From assembly GCF_009720625.1 (NCBI RefSeq), contig NZ_CP046266.1, forward strand, positions 4,941,501-5,005,500: a stretch of 64,000 bases of DNA, in the 5' to 3' direction. The stretch's first letter is position 1. Each line of letters begins with the position of its first letter. This document shows positions 47,561 to 57,436 of the stretch, one piece after another. Origin of the DNA: Metabacillus sediminilitoris (GTDB taxonomy: Bacteria > Bacillota > Bacilli > Bacillales > Bacillaceae). The position numbers and the translations under genes were made by a program. The notes below the pieces were generated by a model that worked only from the letters and a program-made list of their open reading frames with translations, made no database searches and was not told the DNA's origin.

Positions 47561-50500
47561 TTATTCTTCTTCAACTAATGTTTTTTTTCGACGAAGCTTA
47601 CTTAACATTTCATAAACAATCGGTACGATGACGAGTGTTAATAGAGTTGAGCTTGTTAGACCGCCGATAACCGTTACGCCAAGTCCTTTTGAGATCATTC
47701 CGCTGCCTTCAAAGCCTAGTGCTAATGGAATTAATGCACCAATTGTAGCGATAGCGGTCATAAGAATTGGACGCAGACGAGTTGTACCAGCTTCTAATAT
47801 TGCCTCACGCGTACTTAATCCTGCTTTTTCCATATGAATCACTCGGTCTATTAAAACGATCGCGTTTGTCACAACGATACCAATTAACATTAACGCTCCA
47901 ATCATGGCATTAATACTTAATGTTTCGCCTGCAATTAAGAGCCCTACAAGCGCACCAATGACTGTAAATGGTAATGAGAACAGAATCGCAAATGGCGCTA
48001 AACCTCCGCCGAATGTAATAACAAGAATGAAATACACGATCGCAATCGCTGCTAGCATTGCCAAGCCTAGTTGTGTGAATGATTCTTGAATATCTTCTGT
48101 TACCCCGCCCATATTAATATCGATTGAAGATGGAACATCTAAATCATCAACCTCTGCTTGAACATCAGCTGATACTTTTGCTACATCATCTGTCTTAATT
48201 TCTCCTGATACTTGAACATAGATTTTGCCATCACGTCTTGTAACAGTATCAGATGTTTCGCCTTCTTTTACATCAACAACATCACCAATCTTCACTTCTT
48301 TTCCTAATGGTGATTGGATCGTTTGATCTGTAAGATCATTAACTGTTTCATATGTTTCTTCTTCTACTTGAAGATACACATTTAACTCTTCTCCATCTTT
48401 TTCAACCTTTGTTAAGACAGGACGTTCTCTCGTTGGGCTAAGTTCCATCCCAATTTGTGCTGCAGTTAAGCCAAGCTTGCTTAGTTCATCTTGATTTGCA
48501 ACAAATGTATATTCCTCATATGTTTCTGCTAAACTTGATTCAACATTTTTTAAATCTTCATGTCTTTCCATGATTTCTTGTACATCTTCTACGACAGGTT
48601 CAATCTCTTCGACACTATCACCATATATATACATGGTGATCGCATTGCTTGCTCCTGCTGAAGCAAAGTCTTGTGAAGCCCATTCTCCGCCACTTTTTAC
48701 TGTTTCTTGTAAATCCTGAATAACCGTTTCCTTTTCTTCGGTAAAGTTTTGTGTATCATCCTCATATTCAATAAAGAAGACCGCACTATTTGTGTCACCA
48801 GGATTCATCGGGTTTTCACTGCCTAATGAATATTGAACTGTTTTGACATTCTCTCGATCTAAGAAGAAGCTTTCTGCCTTTTCCGTTTGTTCTTCTGCCG
48901 ATTCTCTCGTTTCACCTGGCTCTGGTTTATACGTGACCATCAGCATTTTTTCCTCTTCAGATGACAGGAAGCTGACCCCAATAATCGGAATAAGGAATAA
49001 ACTGCCAACTAACAATATAATCGCAATGGATGATGTAATGATTTTATGATTTAACGTCCAGTTTAAAATTCGGCGGTATGCTCCGGTGAATTTCCCTGGT
49101 TTGTGTTCATCATGCTTGATTTTCTTGCCTTCACCGTAAAGGTTTTTCTTAAATAAGCTATGTGCCATCATCGGAACAATCGTAACCGCCACTAATAATG
49201 AGGCTAATAATGCAAATACAATTGTTAACGCAAATGGTAAGAATAATTCTCCAATCATCCCTTTAACAAGTGCTAATGGCAGGAATACTGCGATTGTCAC
49301 GATTGTTGAGGACATAATCGGCATGAACATTTCCTTCGTTGCCTCACGTACTAGTGCTTTCCCTTTTAAACGTTCTCCTTTAAGAGACATTCTTCGATAT
49401 ATATTTTCAATAACAACGATTGAGTCATCGACTACACGGCCAATTGCGACAGTCATTGCCCCAAGCGTCATCATATTTAAGGTGATATCCATTTGATTTA
49501 ACAAGATAATCGCAATTAACAATGATAATGGAATGGAAATAATCGAAATTAAGGTTGATTTAATATCTCTTAAAAAGATAAGAATAATCACAACTGCGAA
49601 AAGTGCCCCAAATGCAGCTTTACTTAACATTGTGTTAACAGACTCTTCAATAGGTGTTGCTTGATCAAGGGTATAAACAACATCCAAGCCTTTTATGTCT
49701 TCCTCAAACTTATCTAATTCTTCTACAACTTCTTTCGCAACTTCAACCGTATTTGCATCTGTTGCTTTCACAATCTGAATACCAATCGCTTCTTTTCCAT
49801 TCGTTTTGGAAATGGATTCTGCTTTTCCAACCAATTTGATATCGGCAATTTCAGAAAGCTTTACTGTTGGTATTTCTGTTGGCGCAGCTGGAACCTGCCC
49901 TGCTGCTTGGCCGCCTTGCGCTGACTGAACAGTCATATCAGTCGCTTGATTTCCTTGTATTGCCCCCTGACCAGCTCCTTGAGAGGATGGCATAACAGGG
50001 ATTTCTAGATTTTTCAAATCTTCTATGCTCGCAATATTTCCATCGACAATAACTGATTTCTCAGTTTCTTCAAGTGTATATAAGCCTAGAGGAAAATTAA
50101 CGTCTGCTCCTTTAATAAGGTTTTGTACCGTTTCTTCATCAAGACCATATTCCTTCATTTTTTCATCATTAAAGGTGAATTGTACTTCTTCAAGCTGCTG
50201 ACCAGATACTTGAACAGAAGAAACACCGTCCACCCCTTTTAAAGCAGGTAAAATGTCGTCCTCGACAATTGTTGTAAGCTCAGCAAGTGATTGCTCGTCA
50301 TTGGCAATACTTAACGCTAAGATTGGAAAAGCATTTAAGCTGAGTCTTGCTACATCAGGCTCATTTGCTCCCTCTGGTAATTCAATATCTGCTATAATGT
50401 CTTTTAATTCATCCTCTGCTTCATCCATATTCTTTTCAAATCCATATTCGACTTGAATTGATGAGGCATTTTGAAAAGAGTTTGAACTAACAACATTTAC

Positions 50501-50731
50501 ACCGTTTAGGTTTTGAATAACTTGTTCAATCGGTTCTGAAACCTTATCCGCTACCTCTTCAGGTGTTGCACCCGGATAAACCGTTGTAACTGTTATGACA
50601 GGTGTTGTAATATTAGGAATGGTTTCCAGCTTCATATTTAACCCGGAGTAAAGACCGGCAACTGTGACAATAATCGTCAGAAGCCATACTGCAAACTTGT
50701 TTCTTAGAACAAAATTAATTATGCTATTCAT
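47561..50731 (-). CDS. swrC: RND-family efflux transporter, SwrC (YerP)-like
   Basis: A 1056-residue RND transporter in the cytoplasmic membrane, using proton motive force. It has one N-terminal membrane helix, a large periplasmic-side loop, then the membrane bundles with the RND signatures MTLGAMTVAIGRVVDDSIVVIENIYR and MIGALMLIGIVVTNAIVLIDR, and the family's repeated halves. B. subtilis SwrC exports surfactin and affects swarming. A low-complexity Gln/Gly stretch (residues about 248-282) interrupts the first loop. No membrane-fusion partner is encoded. The divergent TetR gene and the operator at 50791 imply repression. Confidence 0.95.
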   Translation of the reverse strand: MNSIINFVLRNKFAVWLLTIIVTVAGLYSGLNMKLETIPNITTPVITVTTVYPGATPEEVADKVSEPIEQVIQNLNGVNVVSSNSFQNASSIQVEYGFEKNMDEAEDELKDIIADIELPEGANEPDVARLSLNAFPILALSIANDEQSLAELTTIVEDDILPALKGVDGVSSVQVSGQQLEEVQFTFNDEKMKEYGLDEETVQNLIKGADVNFPLGLYTLEETEKSVIVDGNIASIEDLKNLEIPVMPSSQGAGQGAIQGNQATDMTVQSAQGGQAAGQVPAAPTEIPTVKLSEIADIKLVGKAESISKTNGKEAIGIQIVKATDANTVEVAKEVVEELDKFEEDIKGLDVVYTLDQATPIEESVNTMLSKAAFGALFAVVIILIFLRDIKSTLISIISIPLSLLIAIILLNQMDITLNMMTLGAMTVAIGRVVDDSIVVIENIYRRMSLKGERLKGKALVREATKEMFMPIMSSTIVTIAVFLPLALVKGMIGELFLPFALTIVFALLASLLVAVTIVPMMAHSLFKKNLYGEGKKIKHDEHKPGKFTGAYRRILNWTLNHKIITSSIAIILLVGSLFLIPIIGVSFLSSEEEKMLMVTYKPEPGETRESAEEQTEKAESFFLDRENVKTVQYSLGSENPMNPGDTNSAVFFIEYEDDTQNFTEEKETVIQDLQETVKSGGEWASQDFASAGASNAITMYIYGDSVEEIEPVVEDVQEIMERHEDLKNVESSLAETYEEYTFVANQDELSKLGLTAAQIGMELSPTRERPVLTKVEKDGEELNVYLQVEEETYETVNDLTDQTIQSPLGKEVKIGDVVDVKEGETSDTVTRRDGKIYVQVSGEIKTDDVAKVSADVQAEVDDLDVPSSIDINMGGVTEDIQESFTQLGLAMLAAIAIVYFILVITFGGGLAPFAILFSLPFTVIGALVGLLIAGETLSINAMIGALMLIGIVVTNAIVLIDRVIHMEKAGLSTREAILEAGTTRLRPILMTAIATIGALIPLALGFEGSGMISKGLGVTVIGGLTSSTLLTLVIVPIVYEMLSKLRRKKTLVEEE

Positions 50732-50784
50732 ATTATCCTCCAGCTCGTATTTGGTTAATTGACTAATCGGTCACAATAACTAAT

Positions 50785-50813
50785 AATATAAATGACCGGT
50801 CGTTCACAGTCAA
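50785..50813 (-). promoter_or_regulatory. pump promoter with a TetR-type operator in its spacer
   Basis: On the minus strand TTGACT, 17 bp, TATATT. The spacer contains a 14-bp near-perfect palindrome centred on GACCGGTC (50791-50804). A second related sequence (GACTAATCGGTCAC) lies at 50761-50774. Confidence 0.75.
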
Positions 50814-50946
50814 TATAAACTGAAGTGTTCAGACATTAATTTTTTGTAAATGTGAACAGATGGTGATGATTCATATAGTGTTTCCCTAAAAAAAATCATT
50901 CAGCAGCTTATTACGATATAAAACTCTTAAGGAGAAATTGATAAAG

Positions 50947-51801
50947 ATGAAGGAAAAGGAAAAGAAAATCATTGAAGCTGGAATTAGTCTTTTTGCTAAA
51001 AAAGGCTATTCATCAACATCCATACAAGAGATTGTGGATGCCTGTGGAATTTCAAAGGGGGCATTTTACCTTTATTTCAAATCAAAAGAGGCACTCATGT
51101 TAGCCGTCTTTAAATACCAGTTTCAATCGATTCAAGAGCGACTTGATTCACTGGCCTTAGATAATTTATCACCTCGTGAAATATTTATTGCCCAGTTAGA
51201 GGCACAGCTAGCAGAGATATACAAAAATAAAGAGTTTATCATTATGCAAATTCGTGAACAAGCCATTCCTCTGAATCCTGAAATAGAAGCGTTCATTCGA
51301 AAAATGAGCCAGGAAATTGGAAGCTTCTATCATTCTTCACTGCTAGCTATTTATGGCGAAAAAGCGGCCAAGTATGTGTTTGATTTAAACATGATTCTCC
51401 AAGGAATTACTCATGCCTATGTCAAGCTGATGATGTTTGATAAGGCAAACGTGGACCTGCGAAAACTATCAACCTATATACTAAATAGAATGGATGATTT
51501 GGTTGCAGGATATATTCGATCAAATGAGGAGCCTATTTTAACAGATGATTTTGTCAATCAATTGTCTGAACTCTACCCGGAACCGAATAAAGAGGATGTC
51601 ATAAGACACATAAATTTAGCGAAGGATCGAATCAAGCATGAAGACACGATCATAACACTTGATGTATTAGCGGAGGAAATCATGCTTGATTCACCGCGAA
51701 TTCCTGTGATTCAAGGGATGTTAGGCAATATTAAAAATGAGCCGACATTACAAAGCATTACCGCAATGATTGAAAAGTTTTTTAAGCTTGATACAAAATA
51801 A
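50947..51801 (+). CDS. TetR family transcriptional regulator (YerO-like)
   Basis: Predicted repressor of the divergent RND gene. The N-terminal helix-turn-helix (about residues 5-50: KKIIEAGISLFAKKGYSSTS, QEIVDACGISKGAFYLYF) is a clear TetR_N domain. The rest is an all-helical ligand domain. The length is about 284 residues, longer than most TetR proteins, with a C-terminal extension. Start choice is uncertain: ATG 50947 is 12 bp from AAGGAG, TTG 50938 is only 3 bp from it. In B. subtilis YerO represses swrC, and the same gene pair is present here. Ends at a terminator. Confidence 0.9.
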   Translation: MKEKEKKIIEAGISLFAKKGYSSTSIQEIVDACGISKGAFYLYFKSKEALMLAVFKYQFQSIQERLDSLALDNLSPREIFIAQLEAQLAEIYKNKEFIIMQIREQAIPLNPEIEAFIRKMSQEIGSFYHSSLLAIYGEKAAKYVFDLNMILQGITHAYVKLMMFDKANVDLRKLSTYILNRMDDLVAGYIRSNEEPILTDDFVNQLSELYPEPNKEDVIRHINLAKDRIKHEDTIITLDVLAEEIMLDSPRIPVIQGMLGNIKNEPTLQSITAMIEKFFKLDTK

Positions 51802-51832
51802 AGGGGAAGTTCGCCCATTCCCCTTCTTTTTT
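51801..51832 (+). terminator. terminator of the TetR gene
   Basis: AAGGGGAA/TTCCCCTT stem followed by a T-run. It overlaps the last codon. Confidence 0.8.
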
Positions 51833-51835
51833 ATC

Positions 51836-51964
51836 GGCTGTTTTCGCAAACTTTGTTGCTATTTACCAAGTCGTGCGGTGCTCCCGCAGGAATCTCGCAA
51901 TCTGCTCCAATCAACCTTAAATAGTTTTCGCTTTAAAACCAACAATCTCTTAGAAAGGAGCCTT
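51836..51964. repeat. MITE-like repeat, internal deletion (family A, copy 5)
   Basis: GGCTGTTTTCGCAAAC start and AAAGGAGCC end as in copy 2, but the GC-rich centre is missing between GTGCGGTGC and TCCCGCAGGAATC. It ends one base from the cls stop codon. Confidence 0.8.
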
Positions 51965-51965
51965 T

Positions 51966-53414
51966 TTATAAAATCGGTGAAAGCAAACGAGAGACTGATT
52001 CCTTACATTTAATCCATCTTCCACGTTGATGGTAAGCCTCTAATGTTAGCTCCTTCGATCGTGCAATATCTTCTTGGAAAACGTCTGCAAGGTTTTTGGC
52101 AATCTCTGCATCATACATAAACGCATTCACCTCAAAATTTAATTTAAAGCTTCTCACATCGATATTTGCTGTCCCTACTGACGAAATGTCGTTATCAACG
52201 ACAATTGTCTTCGCATGAATAAATCCATTTTCATAAATATAAACAGTTGCCCCGGAGGTTAGCATTTCCCCTATATAGGACATAGTAGCCCAATAAACAA
52301 ACGGGTGGTCCGGTTTGTTCGGAATCATTAATTTCACATCTACTCCTGATAAGCAGGCGATTTTTAATGCGTCAAGCAAGCTTGCATCAGGAATAAAGTA
52401 TGGTGTTTGAATGAGAATGGTTTTTTTCGCCGCGGAAATCATTTTGATATACCCGTGCTTTATCTGCTCCCATTCTGAATCAGGACCGCTTGTGACGATT
52501 TGCAGGCTGCTGTCACCTTCAAACGACAGCTTCGGAAAATGTTCCTGTAGGTATGGAATTTTTCGTTTGTGTGTTGCTTGGTTCCAATCTAAAATAAAAC
52601 GGGTTTGAATCGCAAAAACGGCAAAACCTTGAATTCTTAAATGTGTGTCACGCCAATAACCGAATTTTGGATCCAGTCCTAAGTATTCGTCACCAACGTT
52701 AAAGCCGCCAACATACCCAATTCTTCCATCAATGATGACAAGTTTTCGGTGGTTACGATAGTTAAGCCGCAAATTGATCCACCTTAGCTTTGAGGGGAAA
52801 AACACTTCCACTTCTCCTTGTGCTGCTCTCAGTTCAGCAAAAAAAGATTTTCGCAGACTTCTAGAACCTAAGTCATCGTACAATACCCTTACCTTCACAC
52901 CTTGCTTTGCCTTTTTCGCTAACGCCTCTACAAGCCGTTTTCCCAGCTGATCATTTTTTAAAATATAATATTGCAAATGGATATGGTCCTTCGCATGTTC
53001 AATATCCTCAAACAATCGATCAAACTTGGCTTTTCCATCTGTAAACAGTTCGACATGATTATTAGGTGTTAAAACGGCATCATTATTCATCAGGTGCATA
53101 TAAATGAGCTGCTTATACTGTCTCTCTGTCTCATTCCGAAAATCAAACGTATCGTCGCGAATATGTTCCAGCTGTTCTGTAAGTAATTTGTCAATCCCAA
53201 GCTTTTTGCGATCCTCCCATTGAAACATATGGTATCGACTTAAATTTTGTCCAAAAAGAAGATATAACACAAACCCGAGCAATGGAATAAAAAACAGTAC
53301 AAGTAACCATGCCCATGAAGAAGATGCATCTCTTCGTTCACGAAAAATGACGACAATCGCAAATGACATATTAAGTAAAATAATGATTCCAAGTATAATT
53401 GTGACAATTTGCAT
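51966..53414 (-). CDS. cls: cardiolipin synthase (phospholipase D type)
   Basis: Cls joins two phosphatidylglycerol molecules to make cardiolipin in the membrane. The 482-residue protein has two N-terminal transmembrane helices and two PLD motifs, NHRKLVIIDG and HAKTIVVDN, each H-x-K-x4-D. AGAGGGG precedes the ATG. It stands alone on the minus strand, convergent with the TetR gene. Confidence 0.96.
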   Translation of the reverse strand: MQIVTIILGIIILLNMSFAIVVIFRERRDASSSWAWLLVLFFIPLLGFVLYLLFGQNLSRYHMFQWEDRKKLGIDKLLTEQLEHIRDDTFDFRNETERQYKQLIYMHLMNNDAVLTPNNHVELFTDGKAKFDRLFEDIEHAKDHIHLQYYILKNDQLGKRLVEALAKKAKQGVKVRVLYDDLGSRSLRKSFFAELRAAQGEVEVFFPSKLRWINLRLNYRNHRKLVIIDGRIGYVGGFNVGDEYLGLDPKFGYWRDTHLRIQGFAVFAIQTRFILDWNQATHKRKIPYLQEHFPKLSFEGDSSLQIVTSGPDSEWEQIKHGYIKMISAAKKTILIQTPYFIPDASLLDALKIACLSGVDVKLMIPNKPDHPFVYWATMSYIGEMLTSGATVYIYENGFIHAKTIVVDNDISSVGTANIDVRSFKLNFEVNAFMYDAEIAKNLADVFQEDIARSKELTLEAYHQRGRWIKCKESVSRLLSPIL

Positions 53415-53613
53415 GTCTATGCCCCTCTTCTCATTTTTTATCTAGCGTGGTTTATTTCTTATAGTATAGCGTGAAAAAAATTTTTCCTCATATGGGTTGA
53501 ACTGATTTTGGGAATAATTTTTTTGATTACACTGTGAGAAAAATCTTTAGTATGATAAAATATCTCATAATGAATTTTCTAAATATTTATTTACGATAAA
53601 GGTGGAAAGCGCA

Positions 53614-54906
53614 ATGAATCAATTAGCACAAACACTAAATCAGGCAGTGAAAGAAGACAATGAACACGTTTATGATATGTTGTCACAACTCGGAAAAGAA
53701 ATGTTTTATCCAAAAGGGATTTTAAGCCAATCTGCTGAAGCAGGCAAAAAAGCACACCGCTTTAATGCAACGATCGGAATTGCGACAGAGGAAAGCCAAC
53801 CAATGCACTTTCAACATATTCAAGATCTATTCGGAGATAAAGTAGCACCGAAAGACCTTTTTCCTTATGCACCGCCACAAGGGAAAGAAGATCTTAGAAA
53901 AGTATGGAAAGAAAAAATTCTTAAAGATAACCCAAGCTTAGATGCAGAATCAGTTGGAACACCTGTTGTCACAAATGCTCTTACACATGGCTTAAGCATC
54001 GTAGCTGATCTATTTGTCGACGAAGGCACACCAGTTATCTTACCTGATAAATATTGGGGCAACTACAACATTACGTTTTCCGTTCGCCGCGGCGGTATTG
54101 TGAAGACATATCCTTTATTCAATGAAGCAAACGGCTTTAACGTGGCAGGGCTTAAGGAATCCATCCAAGCGCAAAAAGAAGCCGGCAAAGTTGTTGTCTT
54201 ACTAAACTTCCCGAATAATCCAACTGGATATACTCCTCTTGAGTCTGAGGCGAAGGAAATTGTCGCTGTTCTTAAAGAAGCAGCTGATGAAGGATTAAAT
54301 GTGATTGCACTAATTGATGATGCATATTTCGGATTATTTTATGAAGATTCAATGAAAGAGTCCATCTTTAGTCTGCTAGCAGATGTACACCCGCGCATCC
54401 TGCCAATTAAAGTTGACGGTGCAACAAAAGAAAACTATGTATGGGGCTTCCGCGTAGGATTCATCACATATGCAAGTAAAAGCGCTGCAATCCTAAATGC
54501 ATTAGAGCAAAAAACAAAAGGGATCATAAGAGGAACGATTTCAAGTGCCTCACACCCTTCACAATCCATTATCCTGCAATCCCTGCAATCAGAAGAATTC
54601 CCTGTTGAAAAAGAGCAGAAATTCGCGCTTATGAAAAGCAGAGCAGATAAAACAAAAGAAGTATTAGCAAAAGAAGAATACCAAAAATACTGGACATACT
54701 ATCCATTTAACTCTGGATACTTTATGTGCTTAAAATTACACACAATTAACGCAGAAGAGCTTCGCTTACATCTATTAGATAAATATGGAGTTGGAACGAT
54801 TTCAATCAACGACACAGATCTTCGTATTGCGTTCTCATGTGTTGAAGCAGAAGACATTGAGGAGTTATTTGATCTGATTGCACAAGGTGCAGCTGATCTG
54901 CAATAA
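53614..54906 (+). CDS. PLP-dependent aminotransferase class I/II
   Basis: A 430-residue cytoplasmic transaminase-type enzyme. The PLP-binding lysine is expected in KVDGATKENYVWGFRVGF, and NFPNNPTGY, DDAYFGLFYED and RIAFSC are the fold's substrate and phosphate contacts. A group of Bacillus aminotransferases with an N-terminal extension (MNQLAQTLNQAVKEDNEHVY) shows this form. The ATG at 53614 has GGTGG upstream. A GTG at 53602 is in frame but further from it. The amino donor cannot be told from the sequence. Confidence 0.92.
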   Translation: MNQLAQTLNQAVKEDNEHVYDMLSQLGKEMFYPKGILSQSAEAGKKAHRFNATIGIATEESQPMHFQHIQDLFGDKVAPKDLFPYAPPQGKEDLRKVWKEKILKDNPSLDAESVGTPVVTNALTHGLSIVADLFVDEGTPVILPDKYWGNYNITFSVRRGGIVKTYPLFNEANGFNVAGLKESIQAQKEAGKVVVLLNFPNNPTGYTPLESEAKEIVAVLKEAADEGLNVIALIDDAYFGLFYEDSMKESIFSLLADVHPRILPIKVDGATKENYVWGFRVGFITYASKSAAILNALEQKTKGIIRGTISSASHPSQSIILQSLQSEEFPVEKEQKFALMKSRADKTKEVLAKEEYQKYWTYYPFNSGYFMCLKLHTINAEELRLHLLDKYGVGTISINDTDLRIAFSCVEAEDIEELFDLIAQGAADLQ

Positions 54907-54908
54907 AT

Positions 54909-54955
54909 GAATAAATACCCGCCATTTGATTGATGAAATGGTGGGTATTTTTTTA
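54909..54955 (+). terminator. aminotransferase terminator
   Basis: AAATACCCGCCATTT/AAATGGTGGGTATTT stem and T-run. Confidence 0.9.
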
Positions 54956-55369
54956 TTTTCAAACAAAAGTAGTAGCTGATAAAATTAGAGGAAATAATAG
55001 GTTAATCGGCTTTAAAATTTATTGTCATCGGAACTTATTGTCCGGATCTTAGAACATTTTGTCCTATATCAGGATTATATTGTCCTGTCCTAAATCAGAA
55101 AGATATTGACTAAACTACAATATTCGACAAATCCTTGTCTCCCTGTTGCAAATCCAAATCTTCATCTCCTCCGAACACGCCTATAACTTCCTAATTTTCA
55201 TTTTATGGTCTTCGACTAAATAACAACTTTTGATACTGTGCAAAAATTTAAAGGTATCATAGTGAAATATTTTTCGACATAAAAATTGGTAAATCGACAA
55301 AATTAATTGACCTATAAGAAATAAAAGGTTAGAATTTTTATAATATTTAAAGAAAAATGAGGGTTACGT
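54956..55369. other. gene-free stretch before the permease
   Basis: AT-rich. Short TTGTCC motifs recur near 55038, 55060 and 55080. No gene is visible, and no clear promoter boxes. Confidence 0.4.
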
Positions 55370-56761
55370 GTGAAAAATGTACTATTCAGAAGAAAAAATA
55401 TTGGAGAATTATTAAGAAAAAAAGGAGATATCCAGCTAAAGCAAACGTTAGGAGCATTTGATTTAGTATTGCTTGGAGTTGGTGCCATTGTTGGAACAGG
55501 TATATTCATCCTTCCTGGAACAGTAGCTTCAAGTCATTCTGGACCAGCTATTGTTTTTTCCTTTATTATAGCTGCTATTGTCTGTGCATTGGCAGGTTTG
55601 TGTTATTCAGAATTTTCTTCATCCGTACCAATAGCAGGTAGTGCTTATACCTATGGATATATTGTATTTGGAGAATTAGTCGCTTGGTTAGTTGGTTGGG
55701 CTTTGGTATTAGAATATGGATTAGCAGTTGCTTCGGTCGCAACTGGTTGGTCTGCTTATTTGTCTGCTTTGTTAGAAGGATTTAATATCACGATTCCAAA
55801 GGCAATCTCGGGTCCTTTTAATCCAGTAGAAGGAACTTATATAAATGTACCAGCTATTGTCATTATACTTGCCATTGCTTTTTTATTAACGCGCGGGATA
55901 AAAGAATCTGCAAAGCTTAATAAGATTATGGTATTTATTAAAGTAGGTGTTATTCTTTTATTTATTGGGGTAGGTATTTTTTATGTGGAGCCTGCTAATT
56001 GGCAGCCATTTATGCCGTTCGGAATAAGTGGAGTAATGAGCGGAGCAGCACTTGTTTTCTTTGCCTATCTTGGATTTGATGCTGTCTCATCAGCGGCTGA
56101 AGAGGTAAAAAATCCACAACGAAATTTACCAATTGGAATTATAGGTTCATTATTAATTTGTACATTACTTTACGTATTGGTTTCGCTTGTTATAACTGGT
56201 ATTGTTTCATATACACATCTAAACGTAAGTGACCCAGTCAGCTTTGCTATGCAGCTCATTCATCAAGATTGGGTTTCTGGTGTGATTTCACTTGGTGCTG
56301 TTATCGGGATGATGACAGTTATACTTGTGATGTTATACGGAGGAACAAGACTTCTTTACGCTCTTGGTCGTGATGGATTATTACCAAAAATTATGTGTGA
56401 GCTTAATAAAAAATATAAAACACCCATTAAAAATACATGGATCTTTGCAGCACTTACAGCTTTTTGTGCTGGAGTAATACCTTTGTCTAAACTAGCAGAA
56501 TTAGTGAACATGGGAACATTACTTGCATTTACAGTAGTTTCAATCGGGGTCATTTACTTAAGAAAAGATAAGAGTATACCATCAGGTGGTTTTAAAGTAC
56601 CGTTCTTTCCAGTTATACCGATTTGCTCATTCCTACTATGTTTATTCTTAATATCTCAACTCTCTGTTTCTACATGGATAGCATGCGGTATTTGGTTTGT
56701 ATTTGGATTGTTTATCTATTTTATTTACGGTAGAAAGCATAGCTTAATGAATAAAGAATAA
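55370..56761 (+). CDS. APC family amino-acid permease (YfnA-like)
   Basis: A 463-residue cytoplasmic-membrane transporter with about 12 membrane helices. The APC signature GAIVGTGIFILPG is near residue 40, FFAYLGFDAVSSAAEEVKNP is the usual loop after helix 6, and YGGTRLLYALGRDGLLP follows helix 8. The length and sequence are like B. subtilis YfnA-type permeases for neutral or branched amino acids. Start GTG at 55370. The ribosome site (GAGGG) is moderate. Substrate is inferred only by class. Confidence 0.92.
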   Translation: MKNVLFRRKNIGELLRKKGDIQLKQTLGAFDLVLLGVGAIVGTGIFILPGTVASSHSGPAIVFSFIIAAIVCALAGLCYSEFSSSVPIAGSAYTYGYIVFGELVAWLVGWALVLEYGLAVASVATGWSAYLSALLEGFNITIPKAISGPFNPVEGTYINVPAIVIILAIAFLLTRGIKESAKLNKIMVFIKVGVILLFIGVGIFYVEPANWQPFMPFGISGVMSGAALVFFAYLGFDAVSSAAEEVKNPQRNLPIGIIGSLLICTLLYVLVSLVITGIVSYTHLNVSDPVSFAMQLIHQDWVSGVISLGAVIGMMTVILVMLYGGTRLLYALGRDGLLPKIMCELNKKYKTPIKNTWIFAALTAFCAGVIPLSKLAELVNMGTLLAFTVVSIGVIYLRKDKSIPSGGFKVPFFPVIPICSFLLCLFLISQLSVSTWIACGIWFVFGLFIYFIYGRKHSLMNKE

Positions 56762-56764
56762 GAA

Positions 56765-56818
56765 ATGAAAAAAGTGAGCTTCTATTGTCACAGCAGACTT
56801 TAGAAGCTCACTTTTTTT
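56765..56818 (+). terminator. permease terminator
   Basis: AAGTGAGCTTCTA/TAGAAGCTCACTT stem followed by a T-run. Confidence 0.92.
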
Positions 56819-56950
56819 GTGGATCATAGATATTTCTCTTTTCTACCCTATCTCCTATAGGATGAGGATTTTAATTTCGCCTTCGGTACGGCATTCTTAT
56901 ATTTTTATAAAAATAACTATAAGTCTATTGTTGATATTTGATCACTATGT

Positions 56951-57206
56951 GATTGGAGCGTAAGGCGTGAGACTCCTGCTTAGAAATGCGGAAGCGCCTG
57001 TTCAGCCCCGACAAGCATAAGACGCTCTTGAATAGAAGACGTTCTTTGTCTTCAATTCAAGAGCGGCTTATGACCTCGAGGGGCTAGGCGCTGGAGCAAG
57101 ACAAGGGAGAAGCGTGTCAATGCAAGACCCCACAGGCGTAGCCGAAGAGGCTCCCGAACCGTACGCTGAAACCAAACGCCTGTAGTGGAAATCAACAACC
57201 AAGTTT
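56951..57206. repeat. nested repeats: family B element inserted in another repeat
   Basis: 56951-56980 (GATTGGAGCG, GAGACTCCTGC) and 57098-57206 (AAGACAAGGGAGAAGC, AGGCTCCC, then CGCCTGTAGTGG) look like two halves of one Bacillus intergenic repeat. Between them, 56985-57097 is a family B hairpin unit matching 18561-18672. A later insertion of the hairpin unit explains the break. Confidence 0.7.
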
Positions 57207-57241
57207 AGCAGAGCCTTATAAATAAGTTAATTGGACTCCCT

Positions 57242-57391
57242 ATGAAATCACGTTTATCAATTTGCCAAAATAGTAATGATTTATCAGAAAAAGTCGCAAT
57301 TTTTTACGATTTGTATAGAAACCATTTACCTATTCGTCTCGTAATAATAGATGAATGTTTGAATTTTATTATTAAATGGAAATATCAATAA
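57242..57391 (+). CDS. possible 49-residue protein
   Basis: An open frame MKSRLSICQNSNDLSEKV.. ending IIKWKYQ, just after the repeats. No ribosome site is visible. The sequence is not repetitive and has a plausible composition, but support is weak. Unknown function if real. Confidence 0.25.
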   Translation: MKSRLSICQNSNDLSEKVAIFYDLYRNHLPIRLVIIDECLNFIIKWKYQ

Positions 57392-57436
57392 TTAAGTTCA
57401 TTCAAATAAATGTTAATAATAAGAGGTGGCGTTTTA

